Assembly (NCBI RefSeq): GCF_003591655.1
Contig: NZ_QVRA01000006.1
Span: forward strand, 62,001-126,000
DNA length: 64,000 nt
From: Sphingobium terrigena
GTDB taxonomy: Bacteria; Pseudomonadota; Alphaproteobacteria; Sphingomonadales; Sphingomonadaceae
Direction: 5' to 3'
Shown: positions 45,625 to 55,839 of the stretch, in pieces
Layout of the letters: every line of letters begins with the position of its first letter
Position numbering within the stretch: the first letter of the stretch is position 1
The notes under the pieces: generated by a model
Seen by the model: the letters and a program-made list of their open reading frames with translations, nothing else
Database searches by the model: none
What the model was told of the DNA's origin: nothing
Position numbers and translations under genes: made by a program

Positions 45625-45846
45625 TTGGTTTCTTCATCGACGGAACGTAATGCGGCGGGAGGGGGTAAGCCGGATGGCGTTGCCAGCCCGGACAGCGGCC
45701 CTCATGCCGCTTCGTCACCCCGCAAGCGCCGTGCCGCCCCCAAAGAAGATGGCCATGTGTCCCAGGCGCTGCGCACCGTCTACCAACGCGCTGTGGATGA
45801 AGATATCCCCTCCGAAATGCTCGATCTGCTGAGCAAGCTGGACTGA
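45625..45846 (+). CDS. nepR: Anti-sigma factor NepR
   Basis: Binds EcfG in the absence of stress. I start it at the TTG at 45625 because AGAGGGG sits 6 bases upstream at 45612-45618; 73 residues result, normal for NepR, whereas a longer reading back to 45388 would begin upstream of the promoter. GTG 45595 is an alternative. The conserved NepR core is at the C-terminus: SQALRTVYQRAVDEDIPSEM then LDLLSKLD. The N-terminal part is polar and low complexity. 7 bases upstream of phyP on the same strand, so co-transcribed. Confidence 0.88.
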   Translation: MVSSSTERNAAGGGKPDGVASPDSGPHAASSPRKRRAAPKEDGHVSQALRTVYQRAVDEDIPSEMLDLLSKLD

Positions 45847-45853
45847 TACAGTC

Positions 45854-47461
45854 ATGAACGGGGGCAGCCTTCCTCCGGCCGCCCGCACCGGGACCGCCCG
45901 ATCGCCGGGCGTGCCGCTTGCTGGATTTTTCCGGTCAACCGGTGTCAAGATGTTCCTCATCCTGACGCTGGCACTCCTGCCGTTGGGGCTGATCGCGCTC
46001 GTCGCCTCGCTCCAGGCCATCCGCACCGCCGACCTTGAAAAGGAAGCCCTGCTGCGCGTTGCGGTGACGCAGAGCGCGCGCAAGCTGACCGCCGATCTGC
46101 AATCGGACCGGACGGCGTTGGAACTGACCGTCAACGCCCTTGCCAGCCCCGGCGGCGAGACGGGCATCTGCCAGCGGCTGGAGCTTTTCCTGACCTCGCA
46201 TGACCGCGATGGCGGGCATTTTTACATTTACGACCGGCGCGGCGAGCGCCTGTGCGGATCGCCGGTCCCGGAACCCGCGGGCATCGCCATCGCCGAGCGT
46301 TTCGAAGGCAAGGACGCGCAGCTGCTGCCTGCGTCGCAATTTCTGGTGAGCCGGGTGCGCAGCCGTAACGGCGCGCTGGTAGGCTTTGCCTATTATTCGC
46401 GCGCCCATCTCGAAAGCGTCGCCGATCCCGCCACCGCGCTGCAAAACCGGCAACTGACCCTGCGGCAGGGTGACGCGCGGATGGTGATCAGCCGTCCCGG
46501 CGGCCCGCCGATCAGCGGCCATAGCAGCAGCCTGTCGGCCCGCCTCGACCCGCCTGACATCGTGCTGACCATGAGCGTGCGTGATCCGCCAGCGACCATC
46601 GCCCGTATGCTCTCGCTCTTCCTGCCGCTGGTCATGTGGTTTGCGGCGGCGGCGGTCGGCTGGTTTGTCGTCAATCGCCTGTTGATCCGCCCGCTGGTGC
46701 TACTGCGCCGGTCGGTTGCGGCCTATCATCCGGGCGAAGTGCTGGAGCCGCTGCAAAAAGTCCGGACGCCAGCGCAGGAGATCGTCGCGCTGGGCGAAAC
46801 CTTCCGCGAGATCAGCGAAGATGTCGCCACCCATGAAGCGGAAATGGCACAGGGGCTGGAAACCCAGCGCAAACTGACCCGTGAAGTGCATCACCGGGTC
46901 AAGAATAACCTCCAGATTATCGCCAGCCTCATCAACCTGCACGCCCGGTCCGCGCATGATCCCGAAGCGGTGGAGGCCTATGCCTCGATCCAGCGGCGGG
47001 TCGATGCGCTATCCGTCGTCCATCGCAATCATTTCGCCGAGCTGGAGGATAATCGCGGCGTCGGCGTGCGTCCGCTGATCAGCGAATTGTCCGCCAGCCT
47101 GCGCGCTACGGCCCCGACACAGGCCCGGCGCTTTGGCATTCAGATCGACGCGGACGACCTGCACATCAGTCAGGATGTCGCCGTGCCGATCGCCTTTCTG
47201 CTGACTGAACTGGTAGAACTGGCGATGATGCTCGACCCTCATGGCGCGATGCGGATTGCGGTGCGGGGCGTGGCGGATCGCGACAATCGCGCGCTGCTGA
47301 GCGTGCGGTCGAGCGGCCTGCGCGCGTCGGAGGCGATGACCATCCATCTGGCCGAACGCTATGGCCGGGTATTGACCGGCCTGTCGCGCCAGCTACGCGC
47401 GCCGCTGGACCATGATGCGGAAGCGGGCGGCTACACCATCGAGATCAGCGTCATTCCCTGA
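45854..47461 (+). CDS. phyP: PhyP-type HisKA_2 sensor with degenerate ATPase domain
   Basis: 535 residues. Two helices (FLILTLALLPLGLIALVASL and LFLPLVMWFAAAAVGWFVV) flank a periplasmic domain, then a HAMP-like linker and a HisKA_2 dimerisation helix with H347 in REVHHRVKNNLQIIASLIN. The ATP-binding part is eroded: the N-box position (around residue 450) reads TELVELAMM, without the expected asparagines, and no DDGxG or GLGL motif follows. In Sphingomonas sp. Fr1 the equivalent PhyP is a PhyR phosphatase and negative regulator; the same role fits here. Confidence 0.88.
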   Translation: MNGGSLPPAARTGTARSPGVPLAGFFRSTGVKMFLILTLALLPLGLIALVASLQAIRTADLEKEALLRVAVTQSARKLTADLQSDRTALELTVNALASPGGETGICQRLELFLTSHDRDGGHFYIYDRRGERLCGSPVPEPAGIAIAERFEGKDAQLLPASQFLVSRVRSRNGALVGFAYYSRAHLESVADPATALQNRQLTLRQGDARMVISRPGGPPISGHSSSLSARLDPPDIVLTMSVRDPPATIARMLSLFLPLVMWFAAAAVGWFVVNRLLIRPLVLLRRSVAAYHPGEVLEPLQKVRTPAQEIVALGETFREISEDVATHEAEMAQGLETQRKLTREVHHRVKNNLQIIASLINLHARSAHDPEAVEAYASIQRRVDALSVVHRNHFAELEDNRGVGVRPLISELSASLRATAPTQARRFGIQIDADDLHISQDVAVPIAFLLTELVELAMMLDPHGAMRIAVRGVADRDNRALLSVRSSGLRASEAMTIHLAERYGRVLTGLSRQLRAPLDHDAEAGGYTIEISVIP

Positions 47462-47481
47462 GGCACGACCCTCACTTCCCC

Positions 47482-47548
47482 CCGTTCGTTTCGAGCGAAG
47501 TCGAGAAACGGTAGCGCGCAGTTTCTCGACTTCGCTCGAAACGAACGG
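47482..47548. repeat. Long inverted repeat (TTTCGAGCGAAGTCGAG family)
   Basis: Left arm 47482-47510 and right arm 47521-47548 are reverse complements over 28 bases. It lies between the convergent phyP and tgt genes and could act as a two-way terminator. Confidence 0.9.
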
Positions 47549-47580
47549 AGGTTGGGGCTTTCACGCCAAAATCATCAGGC

Positions 47581-48711
47581 TCAAGCGCGCTGATAATCCC
47601 GGCGGAAATCGGAGGCGAATGTAGCGAATTGCCCGGCAGCGATGCTGTCGCGGATCGCCTGCATCAGCGATTGGTAGAAATGGATATTATGCTGGGTCAT
47701 CAGCATCGCGCCCAGCATCTCTCCGGCTTTCACCAGATGATGCAGATAGGCCCGCCCCCAGGTCGCGCAGACCGGGCAGGTGCAGCGCGGATCGAGCGGG
47801 CCGGTATCTTCGGCAAAGCGCGCATTGCGGATGTTGAGCGGTCCGGCCCAGGTGAAGGCCTGCCCGTTGCGCCCCGACCGGGTGGGCAGCACGCAATCGA
47901 ACATGTCGATGCCGCGTTCGACCGCGCCGACAATATCGTCGGGCTTGCCCACGCCCATCAGGTAGCGCGGCTTGTCCTGCGGCAGCATGTCCGGCGCGAA
48001 ATCGAGGGTAGCGAACATCGCCTCCTGCCCCTCCCCCACGGCCAGACCGCCGACGGCATAGCCATCAAAGCCGATGTCGATCAGTTGCTGCGCGGATTGC
48101 TGCCTTAAACCTTTGTCCAGCGATCCCTGCTGGATGCCGAACAAGGCCGCGCGTTCCGCATGGTCGCCGCCTGCATCAAAACCGTCGCGCGAGCGCCTGG
48201 CCCAGCGCATCGATCGCTCCATCGACCGCGCCGCCTCATCATGGGTGCAGCCATTTTTGGTGCATTCGTCGAACGCCATCACAATGTCGCTGTCCAGCAG
48301 CCGCTGGATTTCCATCGACCGTTCGGGGGTCAGCATATGCTTGGACCCGTCGATATGACTGGAAAAAGCGACGCCCTGTTCGCTCATCTTGGTCAGTTCC
48401 GACAGGCTCATCACCTGATAGCCGCCACTGTCGGTCAGGATCGGCCGGTCCCAGCCCATGAAACCATGCAGGCCGCCCAGCCGCGCCATGCGCTCCGCGC
48501 CGGGACGCAGCATCAGATGATAGGTATTGCCCAATATGATGTCGGCCCCGGTCGCGCGCACTTCGGCCGGGCGCATCGCCTTGACCGTGGCGGCGGTGCC
48601 GACCGGCATGAAGGCGGGCGTGCGGATCTCGCCGCGCTGCATCTGGATCGCGCCGGTGCGCGCCTTGCCGTCAGTCGCGGCGATCGAGAAGGAAAAACGG
48701 GTCTGGGTCAC
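47581..48711 (-). CDS. tgt: tRNA-guanine transglycosylase (queuine)
   Basis: Swaps guanine 34 for preQ1 in tRNAs with GUN anticodons, a step in queuosine synthesis. 376 residues. Catalytic and substrate motifs: [41 protein letters not shown] (nucleophile aspartate nearby), [22 protein letters not shown] and [17 protein letters not shown]. The zinc site is [17 protein letters not shown]. Standard bacterial enzyme at normal length. The start codon at 48711 begins [15 protein letters not shown]. Confidence 0.96.
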   Translation of the reverse strand: MTQTRFSFSIAATDGKARTGAIQMQRGEIRTPAFMPVGTAATVKAMRPAEVRATGADIILGNTYHLMLRPGAERMARLGGLHGFMGWDRPILTDSGGYQVMSLSELTKMSEQGVAFSSHIDGSKHMLTPERSMEIQRLLDSDIVMAFDECTKNGCTHDEAARSMERSMRWARRSRDGFDAGGDHAERAALFGIQQGSLDKGLRQQSAQQLIDIGFDGYAVGGLAVGEGQEAMFATLDFAPDMLPQDKPRYLMGVGKPDDIVGAVERGIDMFDCVLPTRSGRNGQAFTWAGPLNIRNARFAEDTGPLDPRCTCPVCATWGRAYLHHLVKAGEMLGAMLMTQHNIHFYQSLMQAIRDSIAAGQFATFASDFRRDYQRA

Positions 48712-48750
48712 GCGCGCCGTTTATGATCGAACGGGCGCAGGCACAAGGGT

Positions 48751-48930
48751 TCACCCCGCCTTGCGCACGCCTTCAAACAGCATCAGCGCGTCGATGTTGA
48801 AGCCTTCGACGCGGCGATAGGGACCGATGAAGCGCAGGCAGTCCGCCGACAGGCGCAATGGCCATGCCGTGCCCGCTGAATCATGGAGGGCCAGCGTGAC
48901 AAATTTGGAGTCCTGATCGCGGTCGTTCAT
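48751..48930 (-). CDS. 59-residue hypothetical protein upstream of tgt
   Basis: ATG at 48930, TGA at 48751. The protein (MNDRDQDSKFVTLALHDSAG at the N-terminus, then AWPLRLSADCLRFIGPYRRV and NIDALMLFEGVRKAG) is acidic at the start, lacks signal or membrane segments, and has GC-rich third positions like neighbouring genes, supporting real coding. Family not recognised. It lies 39 bases before tgt on the same strand. The gap upstream is AT-rich (CTAATTAATAAAGGTTAAC), as in a promoter. Confidence 0.6.
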   Translation of the reverse strand: MNDRDQDSKFVTLALHDSAGTAWPLRLSADCLRFIGPYRRVEGFNIDALMLFEGVRKAG

Positions 48931-49001
48931 CTGCCTATGGCTAATTAATAAAGGTTAACAAAGCCCTGAGCGACGATCGAGAATAGCCAAGGACGGGCGT
49001 T

Positions 49002-49021
49002 TTGTTGCATATCCGCAACAA
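49002..49021. promoter_or_regulatory. Inverted repeat in the rpfF upstream region
   Basis: TTGTTGC-ATATCC-GCAACAA, perfect 7-bp arms with a 6-base spacer, in the 237-base AT-rich gap between the 59-codon gene and rpfF. No T-run follows on either strand, so a regulator site is more likely than a terminator. Confidence 0.4.
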
Positions 49022-49167
49022 GGAGTCTCATTTGGGCCAATTTGTGACGACGCGTTTGCAACAGTTCCCTACAAAAATAGTTAACGGGCTGTTCACCGGC
49101 GGGGGGTTGATTGCATCCTCCATGCGAGCCTGTTCTGTTCAGTCGGAATAGAAAAACGGGGACGCAG

Positions 49168-50130
49168 ATGATTGATTCAGGACGGTTTAATCCGACAAGA
49201 GACGTGGTCGAGACGGCTGGTGAGGAGCATTTTGCGCCTGACACCGATCAACCAGCCTTTTCCGTAGCGGAAATCGCGGTTCCGACGGACCGCTCCACCC
49301 TTTTCGACCTGGGCCAGATCGATGTGCGCTGGGACGAGGAACTGGCAACCCTGTGGGCCTTCATGACCCCGCATGACCGGCCCAATTCCAATCTGGGCCT
49401 GATTCGCGATACGATGGCATGGCAGAGGGAGAGCAAGCGCGTCTATGGCGGCGCCGACGGCAGCGGTCGCGATGGCGCGCTCAAATTCATGGTGCTGGGG
49501 TCGCGCTTCCCCGGCGTATTCAATCTGGGCGGCGATCTGGAAATGTTCGCCGAGTGCATCCAGCGCCGCGACCGCGCTACCCTGCTCAGCTATGGCGTCG
49601 CCTGCTGCGAGATTGTCGACCGCATCTGGCACTGCAACGACATGAACATCATCAATATCGGACTGGCACAGGGCGACGCGCTGGGCGGCGGGCTGGAGGC
49701 GCTAATGTGCTTCGACGTCATCATCGCCGAGCGGCAGGCCAAGTTCGGCCTGCCCGAAGTCCTGTTCGGCCTCTTCCCCGGCATGGGCGCCTATTCGGTG
49801 CTGTCACGGCGGGTCGGCCCCGTGCTGGCGCGCGAGATGATTACCGAGGGGCGAATCTACAGCGCGGACGAAATGTGCGAAATGGGCATTGTCGCGCAGG
49901 TCGTCGATCCGGGCGAGGGTGAAGCCGCGACCGCCAGATGGATTGCCGACCATAGCGCCCATCATGCCGGTTATGTCGGCATCAACCGGGCCGGGCGGCG
50001 GGTCAATCCGCTGACGCTGGCCGAACTGACCGACATTGTCGAGACATGGACCGATACAGCCCTGTCCCTTTCCGACCGCGACCTCCGGATGATGCGGCGG
50101 CTGGCGGCGGCGCAAACCCGCTTGCGCTGA
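49168..50130 (+). CDS. rpfF: RpfF-like diffusible signal factor synthase (crotonase fold)
   Basis: 320 residues from the ATG at 49168 (CGGGGA 5 bases upstream). Crotonase fold enzyme; RpfF proteins dehydrate 3-hydroxyacyl-ACP and release cis-2-unsaturated fatty acid signals. The paired catalytic glutamates are E177 (GDALGGGLEALMC) and E197 (FGLPEVLFGLFPGMGAYS), 20 residues apart as in Xanthomonas RpfF (E141/E161). GSRFPGVFNLGGDLEMF matches the oxyanion region. Converges on a GGDEF-EAL gene with 21 bases between. Signal identity is unknown; no RpfC or RpfG is adjacent. Confidence 0.85.
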   Translation: MIDSGRFNPTRDVVETAGEEHFAPDTDQPAFSVAEIAVPTDRSTLFDLGQIDVRWDEELATLWAFMTPHDRPNSNLGLIRDTMAWQRESKRVYGGADGSGRDGALKFMVLGSRFPGVFNLGGDLEMFAECIQRRDRATLLSYGVACCEIVDRIWHCNDMNIINIGLAQGDALGGGLEALMCFDVIIAERQAKFGLPEVLFGLFPGMGAYSVLSRRVGPVLAREMITEGRIYSADEMCEMGIVAQVVDPGEGEAATARWIADHSAHHAGYVGINRAGRRVNPLTLAELTDIVETWTDTALSLSDRDLRMMRRLAAAQTRLR

Positions 50131-50151
50131 AACGCAGCGAGGGTGGGCAGG

Positions 50152-52119
50152 TCAGGCCTGCCGCCGACGCCGTTTGTGGATGACGGGATCGGGGCGTTCG
50201 CCCCCTTCCAATGGGCCGTCGGCGATCATTTCGGCGATCCGCTCGCTCGTCACCGGACGGCTGAACAAATAGCCCTGCACATTGGTAAAGCCGGCGTCGC
50301 GGGCGTGGCGTAGCTGGTCCGTCGTCTCGATCCCCTCCGCCACCGTGTCCATCGCCAGATCACGGGCAAGGTTGCCGATGGCGCGCACGATCGCGCGATC
50401 CTCCGCATTGGAGCTGACCCCGGCCATGAAGCTCTGGTCCACCTTGAGCGTGTCGAACCGGTAGGAGCGCAGATAGGATAGCGAGCTGTAGCCGGTGCCG
50501 AAATCATCGAGCGCCAGCCGCAACCCGATCCGCTGCAATTCACGCAGGATCGCATTGGTCTGGCCGCTATCGTCCAGGAAAATGGATTCGGTGACTTCCA
50601 GCTCCAGCCGCCGCGCGGGCAGGCCCGTTTCGAGCAGCGCGGCGATGACGTTGCCGGGCAGGTCGTGCGACTTCAATGAGGCAGGTGACACGTTGATGGC
50701 GATGCGGACTTCGCCAGGCCAGGAGGCCGCGGCGATGCAGGCTTCGCGCAGCACCCAGCCGGTCATCGCCTCGATCATGCCCATGCCTTCGGCGATCGGG
50801 ATAAATTCGCCGGGCGAAATCGGTCCCAGCACCGGATGATCCCAGCGCAGCAGCGCCTCGCACGCGTCGATATGGCCGCTTTCCAGATCGACGATCGGCT
50901 GGAACAGCAATTTGAGTTCATTCGTCTCCAGCGCCCGGCGCAGCCCGGTTTCGATCTCATGGACGCGATTGAAGCGTTCCTTGAGCGACCAGTTGAAGCT
51001 GGACGCGCGGTTACGCCCTTCCCGCTTGGCTTCGTAGAGCGCCAGATCGGCATGTTGCATCAGCTCGTCCATGTCGCGCCCGTCCTGCGGCGCAACGGCA
51101 AAGCCGATGGACGCGGTCACCTGGAGATGATTGTCCGACAGGTCGAAGCCATGGGCAAAATAGCTGATGATTTCCTGCGCGATCGCCGCCGCCGTCACCC
51201 GGTCCGTATCGGCGCAGATGATGACAAATTCATCGCCGCCAAAGCGCGCGATCCGGCCGCGCCCCTGCACGACCTCGTCCAGCCGCTCCGCCACCGCGCG
51301 CAGCAACTGGTCACCGACCATATGGCCCAGCGAATCATTGATTTCCTTGAACCGGTCAATGTCCATCCACAGGATGGCGACGGCATCGTTGCGCTTCTGA
51401 CTATTTTCAAAAATCTCGCGCAGCCGCATCTGCATCGCCATGCGGTTTTCAAGGCCTGTCAGACTGTCGAAGCGGGCGAGTCGCTCGAATTTTTCCGCGA
51501 GCAGCGACTTGTCACGCTTGCCGATCAACGCCTGGACGACGATGCGATGGGTGGTCGAGCTGATTTCCGCCAGACCCAGCACCATGGCGACCATAGCGAC
51601 CGACAGGACACGATAGCCGGTCGATCCTTCCATCCATAGCCCGGTCGCGGTTGGCAGCAGGGCCAGGCACACCTGCCCGATGGCGATCTGGACGCGCCCT
51701 GCATTGCGGCCGGAGATGCCGCCTGCATAGCCCGTCGCCATCGACACGCTGAGCATGTGGATGACCGGATTGGCCGATCCGATCAGGGTCACGAAACCCA
51801 TCAAACCCAGCAGCCCGGCATAGGCCCAGGCGCCCAGTTCATAGGCCAGTTCCCAGTTGCGCGAGGCAACAGCAGTGCCGCGTACAAGCTGGCGATGGAA
51901 GAAAATAGCGGAAATAACACGGAGAGTGGCAACCACGCAGATTGCGATCACGACCGCGTGGATCGCCGGAAAGTCGCTCATGCTGCTGATGACGATGCCC
52001 ACGGCAGTGCCGGTGGCAGCGCCAATGGTCAGAGATGCAGGAGACGCATAAAGGGATTCGACAAGGCTGCGCCGCACGTCGGCGTCCTGCCCCGTTTGCT
52101 GCGCCCTGCGCTTTTCCAA
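50152..52119 (-). CDS. Membrane GGDEF-EAL protein
   Basis: 655 residues if translation starts at the TTG at 52119, five bases after GAGGA; no ATG is better placed. About five or six helices (ASLTIGAATGTAVGIVISSM, IHAVVIAICVVATLRVISAI, WAYAGLLGLMGFVTLIG and others) precede a GGDEF domain (RFGGDEFVIIC near residue 293) and an EAL domain (CEALLRWDHPVLGPISPGEF near 421, DDFGTGYSSLSYL). Both active-site motifs are intact, but I see no RxxD inhibitory site before GGDEF. So it may make, break or only bind cyclic di-GMP. Convergent with rpfF. Confidence 0.88.
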   Translation of the reverse strand: MEKRRAQQTGQDADVRRSLVESLYASPASLTIGAATGTAVGIVISSMSDFPAIHAVVIAICVVATLRVISAIFFHRQLVRGTAVASRNWELAYELGAWAYAGLLGLMGFVTLIGSANPVIHMLSVSMATGYAGGISGRNAGRVQIAIGQVCLALLPTATGLWMEGSTGYRVLSVAMVAMVLGLAEISSTTHRIVVQALIGKRDKSLLAEKFERLARFDSLTGLENRMAMQMRLREIFENSQKRNDAVAILWMDIDRFKEINDSLGHMVGDQLLRAVAERLDEVVQGRGRIARFGGDEFVIICADTDRVTAAAIAQEIISYFAHGFDLSDNHLQVTASIGFAVAPQDGRDMDELMQHADLALYEAKREGRNRASSFNWSLKERFNRVHEIETGLRRALETNELKLLFQPIVDLESGHIDACEALLRWDHPVLGPISPGEFIPIAEGMGMIEAMTGWVLREACIAAASWPGEVRIAINVSPASLKSHDLPGNVIAALLETGLPARRLELEVTESIFLDDSGQTNAILRELQRIGLRLALDDFGTGYSSLSYLRSYRFDTLKVDQSFMAGVSSNAEDRAIVRAIGNLARDLAMDTVAEGIETTDQLRHARDAGFTNVQGYLFSRPVTSERIAEMIADGPLEGGERPDPVIHKRRRRQA

Positions 52120-52296
52120 CAATGTCCTCAAAGCGCGCAAATTGGCGGGTCTCCGGTTCCCAGACCCGGTGTCGCATTTTCCCTTTATTTTTTGGTTAAT
52201 TTTACAACAGCGCAAGCCGAAGGGCTGCCCGGCTTGAACCGACCGGTCGGGCTGATATGGCAGCCCCATCCTGCCCCATAGCCTGGAGTTTGCCCG

Positions 52297-52980
52297 ATGC
52301 ACCCGCTTGATCGTCCCGTCTGGCATACGCTGCGCAGCGGCTGGGCGGCGTTGGCGCAGGGGGATAGCCAGGCGATGCGGCTCGATCCCGCCTATGGTCC
52401 TTTTGCAGCGACCAGAGATGACGGCCCGGACAGCCTGATCGCGCTGGCATCGCTGGCAACCGACGATAGCGAAATGTGGCTGGTCGGGCAGGATGTGGCG
52501 GTCGCCCCGCCGGGCATGACGATCGCGCGCGCCGCGACGTTGGCGCAGATGGTCGCAACAACGGTCAGCCATGCCCCGGCACCGCCATATGAGTGGATCG
52601 TCCTGGGCGAAGCGGACGCGGAAGAAATGCGCGCGCTGGCGCTATTGACCCGGCCCGGCCCGTTCCATCCCCTCACCCATCGGCTCGGCCGCTTCATCGG
52701 CGTGCGCGACCATGGGCAACTGGTCGCGATGGCCGGCGAACGGATGTGCCTGCCCGGCTTTACCGAGGTCAGCGGCGTCTGCACCCATCCCGATTTTCGC
52801 GGGCGAGGCCTCGCGGCCGCTCTGATGCGGATCGTCATGCAGGCGATGCTGGAGCGGGGCGAGACGCCTTTCCTGCACGCCTATGCCGCCCATGACCGGA
52901 CGATCGCGCTCTACGAGACGCTGGGCTTTGCGGTGCGGGCAGAGTTGCCGATGGCCGTGCTGGTGCGGCGATCCGGCTAA
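52297..52980 (+). CDS. GNAT-family N-acetyltransferase (FR47-like)
   Basis: 227 residues. The acetyl-CoA site is in the C-terminal half: FTEVSGVCTHPDFRGRGLAA, with the Q/RxxGxG/A loop as FRGRGLAAALM, then PFLHAYAAHDRTIALYETLG, the usual GNAT ending with YETLGF. The N-terminal half (MHPLDRPVWHTLRSGWAALA) is typical of FR47-like proteins such as those annotated near phosphohydrolases. Substrate unknown. The last four bases overlap the tail of the convergent excalibur gene. Confidence 0.87.
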   Translation: MHPLDRPVWHTLRSGWAALAQGDSQAMRLDPAYGPFAATRDDGPDSLIALASLATDDSEMWLVGQDVAVAPPGMTIARAATLAQMVATTVSHAPAPPYEWIVLGEADAEEMRALALLTRPGPFHPLTHRLGRFIGVRDHGQLVAMAGERMCLPGFTEVSGVCTHPDFRGRGLAAALMRIVMQAMLERGETPFLHAYAAHDRTIALYETLGFAVRAELPMAVLVRRSG

Positions 52981-53447
52981 CGCCTGACCGGCTCGCAGGC
53001 TATGCCGTCCAGATCGCCATCCATGCTGACATCATAGCCGGGCTGCCCGCGATAGATCGGCGCAGCGCCAGCCGCCCATGCCGCGCGGCAATCCCGAAAG
53101 ACGGTGGCCGTCGCCTGACTACGGACGATCCCACGTTCGACCCGCGCGATAGCATGACCGCCCCCAGCCGAGGGCTGTTGCGCGTCCAGTTCCGCGGCAC
53201 TCATCGGCCGTTCGCGCACGACCGGTTCCGGCATCCCGATCGGTGCCTCAATCATGGCTGGCTCTGGCGGCAGCGGGGCGGCAGGTTCGCTACGCAACCA
53301 ATGGAGCGATAGCGCGGCTACCAGCCCGACCGCGAAAACAGCGAGCAGAAGCAGCGCCGATGCCTTACGAGACTCACGCTGCTGCTGGGCGCGGTAGGCG
53401 GGGCTGAGCTGCACCGGGACGGCACGGAAAGGCTTTTTGAAACTCAT
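52977..53447 (-). CDS. Membrane-anchored excalibur calcium-binding domain protein
   Basis: 156 residues from the ATG at 53447; an ATG at 53453 adds two residues. One N-terminal helix (SALLLLAVFAVGLVAALSLHW) leads to a Pro/Glu-rich periplasmic linker and a C-terminal excalibur motif with the calcium loop DMDGDLDGIACEP-like (read as SMDGDLDGIACEPVRR), plus CRAAWAAGAAPIYRGQPGYD. The paired cysteines and DxDxDG loop are diagnostic. Function of such proteins is poorly known; often linked to nucleases or envelope. Confidence 0.85.
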   Translation of the reverse strand: MSFKKPFRAVPVQLSPAYRAQQQRESRKASALLLLAVFAVGLVAALSLHWLRSEPAAPLPPEPAMIEAPIGMPEPVVRERPMSAAELDAQQPSAGGGHAIARVERGIVRSQATATVFRDCRAAWAAGAAPIYRGQPGYDVSMDGDLDGIACEPVRR

Positions 53448-53500
53448 GACCATTGGTTAGCGGCAATCGGTAAACAGCCGGTTGCTTCGCGTTGCTCATA

Positions 53501-53532
53501 AGAAAAAGGCCGGTGGATCGCTCCACCGGCCT
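53501..53532 (-). terminator. Rho-independent terminator after groEL
   Basis: AGGCCGGTGGA (53507-53517) pairs perfectly with TCCACCGGCCT (53522-53532) around TCGC. Reading leftward from groEL the stem runs into TTTTTCTT. Confidence 0.9.
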
Positions 53533-53559
53533 CTTCTTTTCGTAACAAGAGCGTTGGAC

Positions 53560-55239
<1,680 letters not shown>

Positions 55240-55256
55240 TCAGGAAAACGAACGAC

Positions 55257-55544
55257 TTAGGCGACGACGCCCAGAATGTCCGATTCCTTCATGATCAGCA
55301 GGTCTTCACCGTCGACCTTGACTTCGGTGCCGGACCATTTGCCGAACAGGATGCGGTCGCCAGCCTTGACGTCGAGCGGGGTCACCTTGCCATCTTCGGC
55401 CTTCGAGCCGGTGCCGACGGAGACGATTTCGCCTTCCTGCGGCTTTTCCTTGGCGGTGTCGGGGATGATGATGCCACCGGCGGTCTTTGCTTCCGCTTCG
55501 ATGCGGCGGACGAGAACACGGTCGTGCAATGGACGAAATGCCAT
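55257..55544 (-). CDS. groS: 10-kDa chaperonin GroES
   Basis: 95-residue co-chaperonin that caps GroEL. N-terminus [20 protein letters not shown]; the mobile loop is [20 protein letters not shown], with the IIIP anchor; the C-terminal barrel strand is [20 protein letters not shown]. First gene of the operon. The 110-base leader contains a CIRCE operator, expected to be bound by HrcA and released on heat shock. Confidence 0.98.
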   Translation of the reverse strand: MAFRPLHDRVLVRRIEAEAKTAGGIIIPDTAKEKPQEGEIVSVGTGSKAEDGKVTPLDVKAGDRILFGKWSGTEVKVDGEDLLIMKESDILGVVA

Positions 55545-55652
55545 GTTGATTGCCTTTCCCTTCTGTTTGGGATGGGTCCGGCGCGCGATCCGGGGATGAA
55601 TCCCCCGAAAACCGCCCTCGCCTTATCCTTCTCCCGATAAACTGCGTCGCTG

Positions 55653-55679
55653 TTAGCACTCATTGAAGGAGAGTGCTAG
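55653..55679. promoter_or_regulatory. CIRCE operator for groESL
   Basis: TTAGCACTC (55653-55661), nine bases, GAGTGCTAG (55671-55679): one mismatch at the outer base from the consensus TTAGCACTC-N9-GAGTGCTAA. Target of the HrcA repressor. The predicted transcription start falls inside it. Confidence 0.95.
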
Positions 55680-55685
55680 CGCGGC

Positions 55686-55715
55686 TTGATATGGCGCAAC
55701 CGAAAGATCGGTCAA
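55686..55715 (-). promoter_or_regulatory. Housekeeping promoter for groESL
   Basis: On the minus strand TTGACC (55715-55710) and TATCAA (55691-55686) with an 18-base spacer (17 if the -10 is read as ATATCA). The start would be about 7 bases further, at the CIRCE element, so HrcA binding would block initiation. Confidence 0.75.
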
Positions 55716-55839
55716 GACCTTCCATGCGCATTTTTTCGCGACCGATGATTTTCCGTGCGACATCCCTCAGCGCCGTTGCGGTGCGGCGGGGCGCTTCCTA
55801 CCTGACGCGGATCAGCATCCACGAGAGGCCTCTCCCCCA

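Noticed and set aside
49064-49068. GTTCC upstream of the 59-codon gene as an EcfG promoter
   Set aside because: The -10 position reads GTGA or TGTG on the plus strand instead of AACG.
48945-49244. 99-codon minus-strand frame across the rpfF upstream region
   Set aside because: Overlaps the rpfF start and an AT-rich promoter gap; composition is not coding-like.
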